Made by a program: the position numbers and the translations under genes. This document shows positions 53,658-63,226 of a stretch of 64,000 nt of DNA, piece by piece. The stretch is from positions 434,001 to 498,000 of the forward strand of contig NZ_CP091508.1 in NCBI RefSeq assembly GCF_022870865.1, in the 5' to 3' direction. The notes under the pieces were generated by a model. That model was not told the origin of the DNA and did not search any database. It saw nothing but the letters and a program-made list of their open reading frames with translations. Every line of letters starts with the position of its first letter. The stretch's first letter is position 1. The DNA comes from Uruburuella testudinis (GTDB lineage Bacteria > Pseudomonadota > Gammaproteobacteria > Burkholderiales > Neisseriaceae).

Positions 53658-54917
53658 ATGGCGTTTAATGCTCCTAAAACTTTGCGTGTCGCGGCGTTGG
53701 CCGTAGCGACCGCGCTGGCTTTGAGTGCGTGCGGCGGCGAAGATCAGGCCCAACAGCAGCAGGCCGGGCAACAAGCTCCGGCTCCTGAGGTGGGTGTGGT
53801 TACGGTCAGCCCTGCCGATGTGACCATCAGCACCGATTTGCCGGGCCGCCTCGAATCCCGCCGCACGGCCAATGTGCGCGCCCAAGTGGGCGGTATCATT
53901 CAGCAGCGCTTGTTTCAGGAGGGCAGCTATGTGCGCGCCGGCCAGCCACTGTATCAATTGGATAACGCCACTTATGTTGCCGGTTTGGAAAGTGCCCGCG
54001 CACAATTGGCTTCTGCCGAGGCCACACTGGCGAAAGCCAATGCCGATTTGGCGCGCTACAAACCGCTGGTAGAGGCTGATGCCATCAGCAAGCAGGAATA
54101 TGATGCTGCCATTCAGGCCAAGCGCGCCGGCGAAGCAGCGGTGAAATCGGCTCAGGCGGCGATTAAGTCTTCACAAATCAATGTGAATTATTCGCGCATC
54201 ACCGCACCGATTTCCGGCTTTATCGGCCAATCGAATGTTTCAGAGGGCACGCTGGTGTCGGCCAATGATGCCACGGTGCTGGCCAGAATTCAGCAAACCA
54301 ATCCGCTGTATGTGAATGTGACCCAGTCGGCCACCGAAGTGATGAAACTGCGCCAACGCATTGCCAACGGCGAAATGCAGGCGGTTAACGGTGCGGTGGA
54401 GGTGAGCATTCTGCTGGAAGACGGCAGCGAATACCCGCAAAAAGGGCGCTTGCTGTTTGCCGACCCGACTGTCGATGAAACCACCGGCCAGGTGACCTTG
54501 CGCGCCGAAGTGCCCAATGCCGACAATATTCTGCTGCCCGGTCTGTATGTGCGTGTGAGCCTGCCGCAGGCGGCGATTGCCAATGCCTTTGTGGTGCCGC
54601 AGCAGGCGGTTACCCGTGGTCAGAAAGATACGGTAATGATTGTTAACGCTGATGGCAGCATGGCGCCGCGAGAAGTAACGGTGGCTCAGCAGCAGGGCAG
54701 CAACTGGATTATTACCGGCGGCCTGCAAGCGGGCGATAAAGTGATTGTCGACGGCTTGGCGATTGCCGGCATGATGGGGGCGCAAAAAGTAACGCCGAAA
54801 GAATGGACGCCGCAAGGCCAGGCTCCGGCAGCCGGAGCGGCGCCGGCTACGGCTTCGCAAGCAGCCTCTGACGTTCAGACGGCCTCAGCGCCCGCTTCTG
54901 CTTCTGCGGCACAATAA
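53658..54917 (+). CDS. mtrC: MtrC periplasmic adaptor of the Mtr efflux pump
   Basis: A 419-aa membrane fusion lipoprotein (lipobox LSAC, Cys24). VSTDLPGRLESRRTANVRAQVGGIIQQRLFQEGSYVRAGQPLYQLD-type start (here ISTDLPGRLESRRTANVRAQVGG) begins the lipoyl domain; a coiled-coil hairpin spans about residues 100-170; SRITAPISGFIGQSNVSEGTLV and the beta-barrel and membrane-proximal domains follow. The C-terminus is Ala/Ser/Gln-rich and holds an in-frame DUS (VQTAS). It bridges MtrD and MtrE. Confidence 0.96.
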   Translation: MAFNAPKTLRVAALAVATALALSACGGEDQAQQQQAGQQAPAPEVGVVTVSPADVTISTDLPGRLESRRTANVRAQVGGIIQQRLFQEGSYVRAGQPLYQLDNATYVAGLESARAQLASAEATLAKANADLARYKPLVEADAISKQEYDAAIQAKRAGEAAVKSAQAAIKSSQINVNYSRITAPISGFIGQSNVSEGTLVSANDATVLARIQQTNPLYVNVTQSATEVMKLRQRIANGEMQAVNGAVEVSILLEDGSEYPQKGRLLFADPTVDETTGQVTLRAEVPNADNILLPGLYVRVSLPQAAIANAFVVPQQAVTRGQKDTVMIVNADGSMAPREVTVAQQQGSNWIITGGLQAGDKVIVDGLAIAGMMGAQKVTPKEWTPQGQAPAAGAAPATASQAASDVQTASAPASASAAQ

Positions 54918-54926
54918 GGATGCAAA

Positions 54927-57900
54927 ATGGCTAAGTTTTTTATTGACAGACCGATTTTTGCCTGGGTAATCGCGATTTTTATCATTATCGCGGGTTTGCT
55001 CGGCATCCAAAGCCTGCCGGTGTCGCAATATCCGGCAGTAGGTGCGCCCACCATCACGCTTACCGCCACTTATCCGGGTGCTTCTGCCCAAGTGATGGAA
55101 GACAGCGTATTGGCAGTGATTGAGCGCAATATGAACGGCGTGGAAGGTTTGGATTATATGACCACCAACGCCACGTCCAATGGCTCGGGCACCGTCAGCC
55201 TGACCTTTACGCCGGAAACCGACGAAGATTTGGCGCAGGTAGACGTGCAAAACAAGCTTTCCGAGGTAACGGCCACGCTGCCGGCCACGGTGCAGCAAAA
55301 CGGTGTGATTGTGTCTAAATCGCGCTCTAACTTTTTGATGGTATTGATGATGTCGTCAAAAAGCATGAGCACGGAAGACATTGCCGATTACGTTGAGCGC
55401 AACATCCGGCCGGAAATCCAGCGGATCGACGGTGTGGGCGAAGCGCGCCTGTTTGGTGCGCAGCGTGCCATGCGGATTTGGGTGGATCCGGCCAAGCTGC
55501 AAAACTATAATTTGTCGTTTGCTGATGTTTCTACTGCCATCAACGCCCAAAATGCGCAAATTTCCGCCGGTTCGATGGGCTCGCTGCCGGCAGCTGCCGG
55601 CCAAACCATCAGTGCCACGGTTACCGTGCAGGGCCAACTGAGTACGCCTGAAGCATTCGGCGGCATCATGTTGCGCTCAACCACGGGCGGCGCCAATGTG
55701 TATTTGCGCGATGTGGCCAAAATCGAATTGGGCAGCCAAAGCTATGATACCTCCACCCGCCTCAACGGCGAGCCTTCGGTGGGTATGGCGGTGATGCTTT
55801 CCAACAGCGGTAACGCCATGGCAACTGCCGCCGCCGTGCGCGCGCAGATGGAAACGTTGCAGCGCTTCTTTCCTGCCGATATGACTTGGTCGGCGCCTTA
55901 CGATACATCGAAATTTGTGTCTATTTCGATTGAAAAAGTGGTGCATACGCTGATTGAGGCCATTGTGCTGGTGTTTATTGTGATGTTTCTGTTTCTGCAA
56001 AACATCCGCTACACCATTATTCCGACGATTGTGGTGCCGATTTCGCTGCTGGGTGCATTTGCCTCGATTTGGTATCTGGGCATGTCGATTAACGTGCTGA
56101 CCATGTTTGCCATGGTATTGGTGATTGGTATTGTGGTCGATGATGCCATTGTGGTGGTGGAAAACGTCGAGCGGATTATGGCCGAAGAAGGCCTGCCGCC
56201 GCGCGAGGCCACCAAAAAAGCCATGAGCCAGATTTCTGGCGCGGTAATCGGCATTACGGCGGTATTGATTTCGGTGTTTGTGCCGCTGGCGATGTTTAGC
56301 GGCGCCACCGGTAATATTTACCGCCAGTTTGCGGTTACTATGGCGATTGCGATTGCGTTCTCAGCCTTTTTGGCACTTTCGCTGACCCCCGCCTTGTGCG
56401 CCAGCCTGCTCAAGCCGATTCCGAAAGGCCATCATGAAGAGAAAAAAGGCTTCTTCGGTTGGTTTAACCGTAAGTTCACTGATTGGACCCACGGTTATGA
56501 AGGCTGGGTGGCCAAAGTGCTGCGCAAAATGTTCCGCATGGTGTTTGTTTATTTGGCACTGGCTGCAGTGGCTGTATTCTTCTTTATGCGTATTCCCACT
56601 TCATTTTTGCCGCAGGAAGACCAAGGCAGCCTGATGATGATGGTGCAGCTGCCGGCAGGTGCGAGTAAAGAGCGTACTGATGCCACTTTGGCTGTGGCCA
56701 ATCAGGTGATTACCTCGATGCCCGAAGTGGAAAACTTTATCGGCGTATCAGGTTTCAGCTTTTCCGGCTCCGGCCAGAACATGGGTTTCGGCTTTGTGAC
56801 CTTGAAAGATTGGACCGAACGCACCGCCGCCGGCAGTGATGCTTCTTCTGTGGCCGGTAAAATTACCGGTGCGCTGATGGGGTCGGTAAAAGACGGTTTC
56901 GCGCTGGTGCTCAACCCGCCGGCCATTATGGAGCTGGGCACCAGCTCGGGCTTCAGCATGTATCTGCAAGACCGCAGCAACAGCGGTCATGCCGAATTGC
57001 TGGCCAAACGTAACGAGTTAATCGCCAAAATGCGCCAAAGCCCGATGTTTGATGCTTCTAATGTGCGTGCTTCCGGTTTGGAAGATGCGCCGCAGCTGAA
57101 AATCGACATCAACCGTGAAGCCGCTGCTGCGCAAGGTATTGATTTTTCCAGCGTACGCACAGCTTTGGGCACGGCTTTGGGTTCGTCTTATATCAATGAC
57201 TTTCCCAATAACGGCCGTTTGCAGCGGGTAATTGTGCAGGCTGATGCAGCTGCGCGTATGCAACCTGAAGACATTATGCGCATTACCGTGCCCAACAGCG
57301 CCGGTGTGGCCGTGCCGCTGTCTACCATTGCCACCATGGCTTGGGAAAGCGGCATGGAGCAGAGTGTGCGCTTCAACGGTTATCCGGCCATGCAGATTGA
57401 TGGTGCGGCCGCCACCGGTTACTCTTCCGGTGAAGTGATGGCCGAAGTGCAGCGTATGGTGGATGAAATGAACGGCTACAGCCTCGAATGGGCGGGTCAG
57501 TCGCGCGAAGAAGCCAAGGGCAGCTCGCAAACCATGATTCTGTATGGTTTTGCCATTCTGGCGGTATTCTTGGCGTTGGCAGCCTTGTATGAGAGCTGGT
57601 CGATTCCGCTGGCCGTGATTTTGGTGGTGCCGCTGGGCTTCCTCGGCGTGGTGCTGGGGGTAACCGGTCGCAACCTGCTTGGCGGCTTGTTCGGCCTGCC
57701 GCCCTCTTACCTGAACGATATTTACTTTCAGGTGGGGTTGATTACGGTGATCGGCTTGAGCGCGAAGAATGCAATTTTGATTATTGAATTTGCCAAAGAC
57801 TTGCAGGCACAAGGCAAATCGGCGATGGAGGCGGCTTTGGCCGCGGCGCACTTGCGCTTCCGCCCGATTATCATGACCTCGATGGCCTTTATTTTGGGCG

Positions 57901-58199
57901 TGGTGCCGCTGTATATTGCTTCCGGTGCCAGCTCGGCCAGCCAGCGTGCGATTGGTACCAGCGTATTGTGGGGCATGCTGATCGGCACGATGCTGTCGGT
58001 ATTCTTGGTGCCGCTGTTTTATGTGGTGGTGCGCAAATTCTTTAAAGGCAGCAAGCGCCAGCAAGAACGTTTTGCCGCGCAATCAGCCGAAGCCGGTATG
58101 ACTGCGGAAATGTGCGACAAATATGTTGCCGATGCCGAATCGGGCTTGAGCGAAGAAGAAAAACGCGCCATGCATGAAGACAAGGATGATTTGAAATGA
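54927..58199 (+). CDS. mtrD: MtrD RND efflux transporter
   Basis: A 1090-aa inner-membrane pump, slightly longer than gonococcal MtrD (1067), with a charged C-terminal tail (SEEEKRAMHEDKDDLK). It opens MAKFFIDRPIFAWVIAIFIIIAGLL. GIVVDDAIVVVENVERIM in the fourth helix holds the paired Asp of the proton relay. The two large periplasmic loops and twelve helices of HAE1 transporters are present. It exports macrolides, bile salts, fatty acids and cationic peptides in gonococcus. It is 9 bp after mtrC and overlaps mtrE by 4. Confidence 0.97.
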   Translation: MAKFFIDRPIFAWVIAIFIIIAGLLGIQSLPVSQYPAVGAPTITLTATYPGASAQVMEDSVLAVIERNMNGVEGLDYMTTNATSNGSGTVSLTFTPETDEDLAQVDVQNKLSEVTATLPATVQQNGVIVSKSRSNFLMVLMMSSKSMSTEDIADYVERNIRPEIQRIDGVGEARLFGAQRAMRIWVDPAKLQNYNLSFADVSTAINAQNAQISAGSMGSLPAAAGQTISATVTVQGQLSTPEAFGGIMLRSTTGGANVYLRDVAKIELGSQSYDTSTRLNGEPSVGMAVMLSNSGNAMATAAAVRAQMETLQRFFPADMTWSAPYDTSKFVSISIEKVVHTLIEAIVLVFIVMFLFLQNIRYTIIPTIVVPISLLGAFASIWYLGMSINVLTMFAMVLVIGIVVDDAIVVVENVERIMAEEGLPPREATKKAMSQISGAVIGITAVLISVFVPLAMFSGATGNIYRQFAVTMAIAIAFSAFLALSLTPALCASLLKPIPKGHHEEKKGFFGWFNRKFTDWTHGYEGWVAKVLRKMFRMVFVYLALAAVAVFFFMRIPTSFLPQEDQGSLMMMVQLPAGASKERTDATLAVANQVITSMPEVENFIGVSGFSFSGSGQNMGFGFVTLKDWTERTAAGSDASSVAGKITGALMGSVKDGFALVLNPPAIMELGTSSGFSMYLQDRSNSGHAELLAKRNELIAKMRQSPMFDASNVRASGLEDAPQLKIDINREAAAAQGIDFSSVRTALGTALGSSYINDFPNNGRLQRVIVQADAAARMQPEDIMRITVPNSAGVAVPLSTIATMAWESGMEQSVRFNGYPAMQIDGAAATGYSSGEVMAEVQRMVDEMNGYSLEWAGQSREEAKGSSQTMILYGFAILAVFLALAALYESWSIPLAVILVVPLGFLGVVLGVTGRNLLGGLFGLPPSYLNDIYFQVGLITVIGLSAKNAILIIEFAKDLQAQGKSAMEAALAAAHLRFRPIIMTSMAFILGVVPLYIASGASSASQRAIGTSVLWGMLIGTMLSVFLVPLFYVVVRKFFKGSKRQQERFAAQSAEAGMTAEMCDKYVADAESGLSEEEKRAMHEDKDDLK

Positions 58200-59644
58200 A
58201 AAAATGGAATGTAAAACCGGCGCTTACGGTGGCTGCCGTCAGCTTGGCCTTGTCTGCTTGCGCGATGATTCCCAAGTATGAACAGCCTGCGGTGAATGTG
58301 CCGGAAACGTATCGGCATGATTCTGCGCCGAGCGGTATTCAGGCGGCCTCATTGGGCTGGCAGGATTATTTTGCCGACCCGCGACTGCATCGCTTGATTG
58401 AGCTGGCGTTAGAAGGCAACACCGATTTGCGCACTGCCGCACTCAACGCTGATGCCGTGCGGGCGCAGTATATGATCAGCCGCGCCGCACTGCTGCCCGG
58501 TATCAATGCCAGCGGCACCGGCAGCCGCGGCCGTGTGGCGGCTGATTTGAGTGGCAACAATAATTCGTATGTCTCTTCTGCCTATAATGTAGGCTTGGGC
58601 GTAACCGGTTATGAGTTGGACTTGTTCGGCAGGGTGCGCAGTAACAACGAAGCCGCGCTGCAAAGCTATTTTGCCAGCGTGGCCAGTCGCGATGCTACCC
58701 ATCTGACGCTGATTTCAACGGTAGCCAAAGCCTATTTCAACCAGCGTTATGCAGAAGAGAGCATGGCATTGGCGCAAAAAGTGCTCAAAACCCGTGAAGA
58801 AACCTACAAGTTGTCGCAACTGCGCCACCGCTCGGGGGTGATTTCGGCGGTGGACTTGCGCCAGCAGGAAGCCCTGATTGAGTCGGCCAATGCTGATTAT
58901 GCAACGGCAGTGCAGGCGCGCGAGCAGGCTAATAATGCTCTGGCACTGCTGATCAGCCGCCCGGTTCCCGCCGATTTGCCGCCGGGATTGCCGCTGGATG
59001 AGCAATTTAAAATCAACATGCTGCCGGCAGGTTTGTCGTCTGATTTGCTGCTCAACCGCCCGGATATCCGCGCGGCAGAGTTTGCCTTGAAGCAGGCCAA
59101 TGCCAATATCGGCGCTGCCCGTGCGGCGTTTTTCCCCAGCATCAGCCTCACCGGCACCATCGGCACCGGCTCCAATGAGTTGAGCGGTCTGTTCCAAGGC
59201 GGCAACCGCACCTGGACGTTTGCGCCCAGTATCACCCTGCCGATTTTCAACTGGGGCAGCAACAAAGCCAATCTGGATTACGCCAAAATCATGCAGCAGG
59301 TGGAAATCGTGAACTACGAAGCCGCCGTGCAAAGCGCGTTTAGGGATGTATCTGATGCTTTGGTGGCGCGTGAGCAGCTGGACAAGGCTTATGCAGCCAA
59401 CACCAAGCAGAGCAAGGCTTATGCCGATTATCTGCGTTTGGTCAATCTGCGCTACCGTCACGGCGTATCCAATGCGCTGGATCTGCAAGATGCGGAACGC
59501 AGCAGCTATGGCGCCGATTCAGCCTTGCTTGCTACCCAGCTGACCCGTTTGGAAAATCTTGCCGACCTCTATAAAGCATTGGGCGGCGGTTTGAAACGGT
59601 ATACGCAAGATGAGGAGACAGCCGCAAACCGCAGCGCTCCGTAA
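58196..59644 (+). CDS. mtrE: MtrE outer membrane efflux channel
   Basis: A 482-aa NodT-type outer-membrane factor. The ATG overlaps the mtrD stop (ATGA). Lipobox LSAC (Cys22) follows a signal peptide. Two repeated halves of helical tunnel and barrel strands are seen: YELDLFGRVRSNNEAALQSYFAS ... and LLNRPDIRAAEFALKQANANIGAARAAFFPSISLTGTIG. It forms the trimeric exit duct for MtrCD. Confidence 0.96.
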   Translation: MKKWNVKPALTVAAVSLALSACAMIPKYEQPAVNVPETYRHDSAPSGIQAASLGWQDYFADPRLHRLIELALEGNTDLRTAALNADAVRAQYMISRAALLPGINASGTGSRGRVAADLSGNNNSYVSSAYNVGLGVTGYELDLFGRVRSNNEAALQSYFASVASRDATHLTLISTVAKAYFNQRYAEESMALAQKVLKTREETYKLSQLRHRSGVISAVDLRQQEALIESANADYATAVQAREQANNALALLISRPVPADLPPGLPLDEQFKINMLPAGLSSDLLLNRPDIRAAEFALKQANANIGAARAAFFPSISLTGTIGTGSNELSGLFQGGNRTWTFAPSITLPIFNWGSNKANLDYAKIMQQVEIVNYEAAVQSAFRDVSDALVAREQLDKAYAANTKQSKAYADYLRLVNLRYRHGVSNALDLQDAERSSYGADSALLATQLTRLENLADLYKALGGGLKRYTQDEETAANRSAP

Positions 59645-59660
59645 GCCCGGCAGCCTCAGC

Positions 59661-59700
59661 AGGCCGTCTGAAGCCCGGTTTCAATGCTTTCAGACGGCCT
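59661..59700 (+). terminator. Inverted DUS terminator of mtrCDE
   Basis: AGGCCGTCTGAAGC and GCTTTCAGACGGCCT frame a short loop 16 bp after the mtrE stop. Confidence 0.75.
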
Positions 59701-59772
59701 GTTGCTTATTTTTCAAACAGTTTAAATGATGGGCTGATGCACTTAAACTGTGCATGATTGTTTAACATCCTG

Positions 59773-59823
59773 TATAATGCGCAGCCTTTCCTGAAAAATG
59801 TTTTGTTTGGGAAAAACAACATT
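59773..59823 (+). promoter_or_regulatory. rpmB-rpmG promoter and leader hairpin
   Basis: TATAAT at 59773-59778 is a good -10 box; the -35 region is not canonical. About 20 bp downstream, AATGTTTTGTTT and AAACAACATT form a hairpin (59797-59823) in the 150-nt leader of rpmB, a possible site for ribosomal-protein feedback. The function is inferred. Confidence 0.45.
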
Positions 59824-59934
59824 CCTGCGGTTTATTGCCATAAAAATACAGCGGTTTCAAAAAGCTACTTGAAAAGAAACGCTGTTTCATGGTATAAATC
59901 TCGTTTTACTATTTTAGAAGTTTGGAGACTAACC

Positions 59935-60168
59935 ATGGCACGAGTTTGCAAAGTGACCGGTAAGCGCCCGATGTCTGGCAATAACGTATCACACGCCAAC
60001 AACAAAACCAAACGTCGTTTTTTGCCCAACTTGCAATCACGTCGTTTTTGGGTAGAGAGTGAAAACCGCTGGGTTCGCCTGCGCGTATCAAACGCTGCAT
60101 TGCGCACCATCGATAAAGTAGGCATTGATGTCGTATTGGCTGATTTGCGTGCTCGCGGCGAAGCTTAA
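59935..60168 (+). CDS. rpmB: 50S ribosomal protein L28
   Basis: A 77-aa protein: [33 protein letters not shown] opens it and [28 protein letters not shown] closes the conserved core. ATG 59935 sits behind TTGGAGACTAACC; the upstream open frame is leader. It has no zinc-binding cysteine set, so it is the zinc-independent form. rpmG follows 27 bp later. Confidence 0.98.
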   Translation: MARVCKVTGKRPMSGNNVSHANNKTKRRFLPNLQSRRFWVESENRWVRLRVSNAALRTIDKVGIDVVLADLRARGEA

Positions 60169-60195
60169 TTTAACGATTAATTAAGGATTACTGCA

Positions 60196-60351
60196 ATGCG
60201 CGATAAAATCAAACTGGAATCAAGTGCAGGTACTGGTCATTTTTACACCACGACCAAAAACAAACGCACCATGCCCGGCAAACTGGAAATCAAAAAATTT
60301 GACCCGGTAGCCCGTAAACACGTTATCTACAAAGAAACCAAATTGAAATAA
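60196..60351 (+). CDS. rpmG: 50S ribosomal protein L33
   Basis: A 51-aa protein starting at ATG 60196 behind [39 protein letters not shown] is followed by a basic tail ending KETKLK, typical of L33. Cysteines are absent, so it is the zinc-independent paralogue. It is co-transcribed with rpmB and followed by an intrinsic terminator. Confidence 0.97.
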   Translation: MRDKIKLESSAGTGHFYTTTKNKRTMPGKLEIKKFDPVARKHVIYKETKLK

Positions 60352-60374
60352 TCCGGTTTCCGACAGATACATGA

Positions 60375-60404
60375 AAGCCTTTGTAGCGATACAAAGGCTT
60401 TTTT
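60375..60404 (+). terminator. Intrinsic terminator of rpmB-rpmG
   Basis: AAGCCTTTGTA-GCGA-TACAAAGGCTT followed by TTTT. This is a DUS-free rho-independent terminator. Confidence 0.9.
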
Positions 60405-60950
60405 ATGTTTTGAGGCCGTCTGAATCAATATGAATATCGTGAAATAAAAGAAAAATTGATGCAAAGATAATAAATTTCAAATCGTACATAGCAAGCGCAG
60501 GTCGGATACTTGTATCCGGCAAATGGTTCGATATTCTTATGATTCACAATGATTTCAGCCATCTGAAAAATGTCGGATTTGAGCATCCGGCCTACAGGGT
60601 GTGTGGCGTGGGCTTTGCTCATGAAAAACTGCTCCTGAATAAATTGGTTAAGATGTCCAACTTTTGGGGAGCAGCTCAACCGCTTTCAGACGGCCTTTTC
60701 ATAAAAGTAAGTGATAGTGGAGTGAAGAAAGAAGTGTGCAAGGCGGCAAGCCTCAGCAACGCAGCCGGGTTGTTTTTTGAATGGATAAGCAGCTTCTGCG
60801 TGCATAGATAGCTGCGCCGCAAACTCTGCTTCAATCTGTATCATTTTTGATATATTTGAAGATAGTGCCGGCCGTCTGAAAATTTCATATCCAATTAAAA
60901 AAGCAACGACCCATTTGCCGGCCGTTGCTTTGGTTTGCTGCATCACAGAA
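60405..60950. other. Gene-free interval between rpmG and asd
   Basis: Short open frames here resemble nothing. Visible items are DUS near 60413, 60687 and 60871, and two GTCGGAT...ATCCGGC inverted repeats (60502-60521 and 60571-60593). Repeats like these are common as single intergenic hairpins. No RNA gene was recognised. Confidence 0.5.
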
Positions 60951-62069
60951 TCAGTCGAGATTGCCCAATACGATGCGCAACATGCGGCGAAGCGGTTCGG
61001 CAGCGCCCCACAGCAATTGGTCGCCGACGGTAAACGCGCTGATGTATTCGCCGCCCATACCCATTTTACGGATGCGGCCGACGGGCACGCTGAGGGTGCC
61101 GGTAACTTTGGCGGGTGTCAGCTCGTGCATGCTGGCTTCTTTTTCATTGGGTACCACTTTTACCCAATCGTTGGCCGAGGCCAGCAGCGCTTCGATTTCG
61201 GCAACGGGCAAATCTTTTTTCAGTTTCAAGGTCAGCGCCTGGCTGTGGCAGCGCATCGCGCCGATACGCACACACAAGCCGTCGATAACGGTGGGGTGGT
61301 CGCTGCGGCCGAGAATTTTATTGGTTTCAACATGGCCTTTCCATTCTTCTTTTGACTGGCCGTTGCCCAGATCGGCATCAATCCACGGAATCAGGCTGCC
61401 GGCCAGCGGCACGCCGAAGTTGGCTTGCGGGTAGCTGTCGCTGCGTAAAAAGTCGCTGACTTTGCGGTCGATATCGAGAATGGCGCTGGCGGGGTCGGCC
61501 AGCTCGGCAGCTACTTGATTGTGCACTGCGCCCATGCCTGCAATCAGCTCGCGCATGTTTTTTGCACCGGCACCTGATGCGGCCTGATAAGTCATGCTGG
61601 TGGCCCATTCGACCAAATCGTTTTGGAACAGGCCGCCCAGCGCCATCAGCATCAATGATACGGTGCAGTTGCCGCCGATATAGTTTTTCACGCCGTTTTG
61701 CAGGGCTTGATCGATGACGTTGCGGTTGACCGGGTCGAGCACAATCACGGCATCATCGTTCATGCGCAAGGATGATGCGGCATCAATCCAGTAGCCTTGC
61801 CAGCCGCTGTCGCGCAGCGGTTGGAATACGGCTTTGGTGTAATCGCCGCCCTGGCAGGTAACGATGATGTCCATTTTGGCCAATTCGGCAGTATCGTTGG
61901 CATCCAGCAGGGTTTTGGCGGTTTGGCCGAAATCGGGTGCTGCGCCGCCCACATTAGAGGTGGTAAAGAATACGGCTTCGGGAATATAGGCGAAATCGTT
62001 TTCTTCCTGCATGCGCTGCATCAATACCGAACCGACCATGCCGCGCCAGCCTACGAATCCTACTTTCAT
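60951..62069 (-). CDS. asd: Aspartate-semialdehyde dehydrogenase
   Basis: A 372-aa NADPH enzyme feeding lysine/diaminopimelate, methionine and threonine synthesis. ATG 62069 starts [19 protein letters not shown] (nucleotide site). [19 protein letters not shown] has the catalytic Cys; [16 protein letters not shown], and [18 protein letters not shown] follow. This is the gamma-proteobacterial-type form, as in E. coli. It is monocistronic. Confidence 0.96.
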   Translation of the reverse strand: MKVGFVGWRGMVGSVLMQRMQEENDFAYIPEAVFFTTSNVGGAAPDFGQTAKTLLDANDTAELAKMDIIVTCQGGDYTKAVFQPLRDSGWQGYWIDAASSLRMNDDAVIVLDPVNRNVIDQALQNGVKNYIGGNCTVSLMLMALGGLFQNDLVEWATSMTYQAASGAGAKNMRELIAGMGAVHNQVAAELADPASAILDIDRKVSDFLRSDSYPQANFGVPLAGSLIPWIDADLGNGQSKEEWKGHVETNKILGRSDHPTVIDGLCVRIGAMRCHSQALTLKLKKDLPVAEIEALLASANDWVKVVPNEKEASMHELTPAKVTGTLSVPVGRIRKMGMGGEYISAFTVGDQLLWGAAEPLRRMLRIVLGNLD

Positions 62070-62278
62070 TACAAGTGCTCCTTGGGGAAATTGTTTACAA
62101 AATATTGGTGATGTCAAGAAAACTGTTTTAACGCTTTAAGGCTGAAAAGTAAAGGTTTTTATGGTAAAACGGTAAAAAAATGTTGCAAATAGCAGCCTGT
62201 TATCTTATTTTGGAAGTGATAGATGACGGGGTAACAAGCGTATTTTTTGCGGAATATTTCTTAAGATAGGGAAAATAT

Positions 62279-62896
62279 ATGAATGAAATCAATGTGAACG
62301 GCATGGCAGAGCCGCCGGTTGAGGAAACGGTGGATGTAGAATTGGCCTCGCCCGGACGGCGCATGGCGGCTTATTTGTGGAATACTGTTTTAACGGTGCT
62401 GGCCTACCTGCCGCTTTTGGGCGCCATTATTTGGCCGATGAGCGAATACGGTTTTCGGGCGCAAGGCCTGGAGGATATGGAAACACTGATGGCGACTGAT
62501 TGGTCGATGCCGTGGCTGCTGGCCGGCGCACTGGTGATTTTGGTCTATACGGTATGGCAGCTATGGTGGATGTCGCGCGACGGCCAATCTATCGGCAAAA
62601 AAATAATGGGCATCCGCGTGGTGCGCACCGATGGCCGCAACCCCGGCTTTTGGGGCACCGTGCTGATGCGCGAGATGGTTTATAATCTGCTGGTGGTTGT
62701 GGTGTCTACGGCGGCAGGCTACTTAGCCGTATTGTTTGCCGGCAGCGGTATGGAAACAGCCGACAGCATTGCCAATATCATCTCGATTGTGTTTATGCTG
62801 GTGTGCGTGGTGATGCTGTTTAACCGCTCAAAAGACCGCCGCACGATTCAGGATTATCTGGCCAACACCGTAGTGGTAAGGCTGCCGAAACGCTGA
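62279..62896 (+). CDS. RDD family membrane protein
   Basis: A 205-aa protein with four hydrophobic segments. SPGRRMAAYLWNTVLTVLAYLPLLGAIIW corresponds to the first RDD helix region (the usual R-x-x-A-x-x-(I/L)-D is degenerate), RDGQSIGKKIMGIRVV is the conserved middle motif, and RSKDRRTIQDYLANTVVV is the ending motif. Some RDD proteins act as Na+/H+ antiporters; most are unstudied. The gene ends just before the tandem DUS array. Confidence 0.85.
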   Translation: MNEINVNGMAEPPVEETVDVELASPGRRMAAYLWNTVLTVLAYLPLLGAIIWPMSEYGFRAQGLEDMETLMATDWSMPWLLAGALVILVYTVWQLWWMSRDGQSIGKKIMGIRVVRTDGRNPGFWGTVLMREMVYNLLVVVVSTAAGYLAVLFAGSGMETADSIANIISIVFMLVCVVMLFNRSKDRRTIQDYLANTVVVRLPKR

Positions 62897-62918
62897 TTAG
62901 CAGCCGATAAACAACAGA

Positions 62919-62959
62919 GGCCGTCTGAAAAGCGCGCGCAGCAAGGTTTTCAGACGGCC
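62919..62959. terminator. Inverted DUS terminator at the start of the DUS array
   Basis: GGCCGTCTGAAAA and TTTTCAGACGGCC enclose 15 bases. The second arm is the first unit of the tandem array, which suggests the array grew from this ordinary terminator. Confidence 0.65.
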
Positions 62960-63220
62960 AACAAATTCAGACGGCCAACAAATTCAGACGGCCAACAAAT
63001 TCAGACGGCCAACAAATTCAGACGGCCAACAAATTCAGACGGCCAACAAATTCAGACGGCCAACAAATTCAGACGGCCAACAAATTCAGACGGCCAACAA
63101 ATTCAGACGGCCAACAAATTCAGACGGCCAACAAATTCAGACGGCCAACAAATTCAGACGGCCAACAAATTCAGACGGCCAACAAATTCAGACGGCCAAC
63201 AAATTCAGACGGCCAACAAA
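62949..63220. repeat. Tandem array of 16 identical 17-bp DUS units
   Basis: The unit TTCAGACGGCCAACAAA repeats 16 times without a single change, exactly 272 bp. Each unit carries the 10-base DUS core GCCGTCTGAA on the minus strand (12-mer TGGCCGTCTGAA). All units have the same orientation. The array lies between the RDD gene and the dsbD stop codon, which starts 7 bases after it. Its size and uniformity point to recent expansion. Confidence 0.98.
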
Positions 63221-63226
63221 TTATGA

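Noticed and set aside
53464..53660. A Correia insertion in the mtrCDE promoter, as in meningococci
   Set aside because: No Correia ends or core are present; only an 11-bp hairpin is seen.
60425..60946. Small frames between rpmG and asd
   Set aside because: No similarity, no ribosome site, and interrupted by DUS and small inverted repeats.
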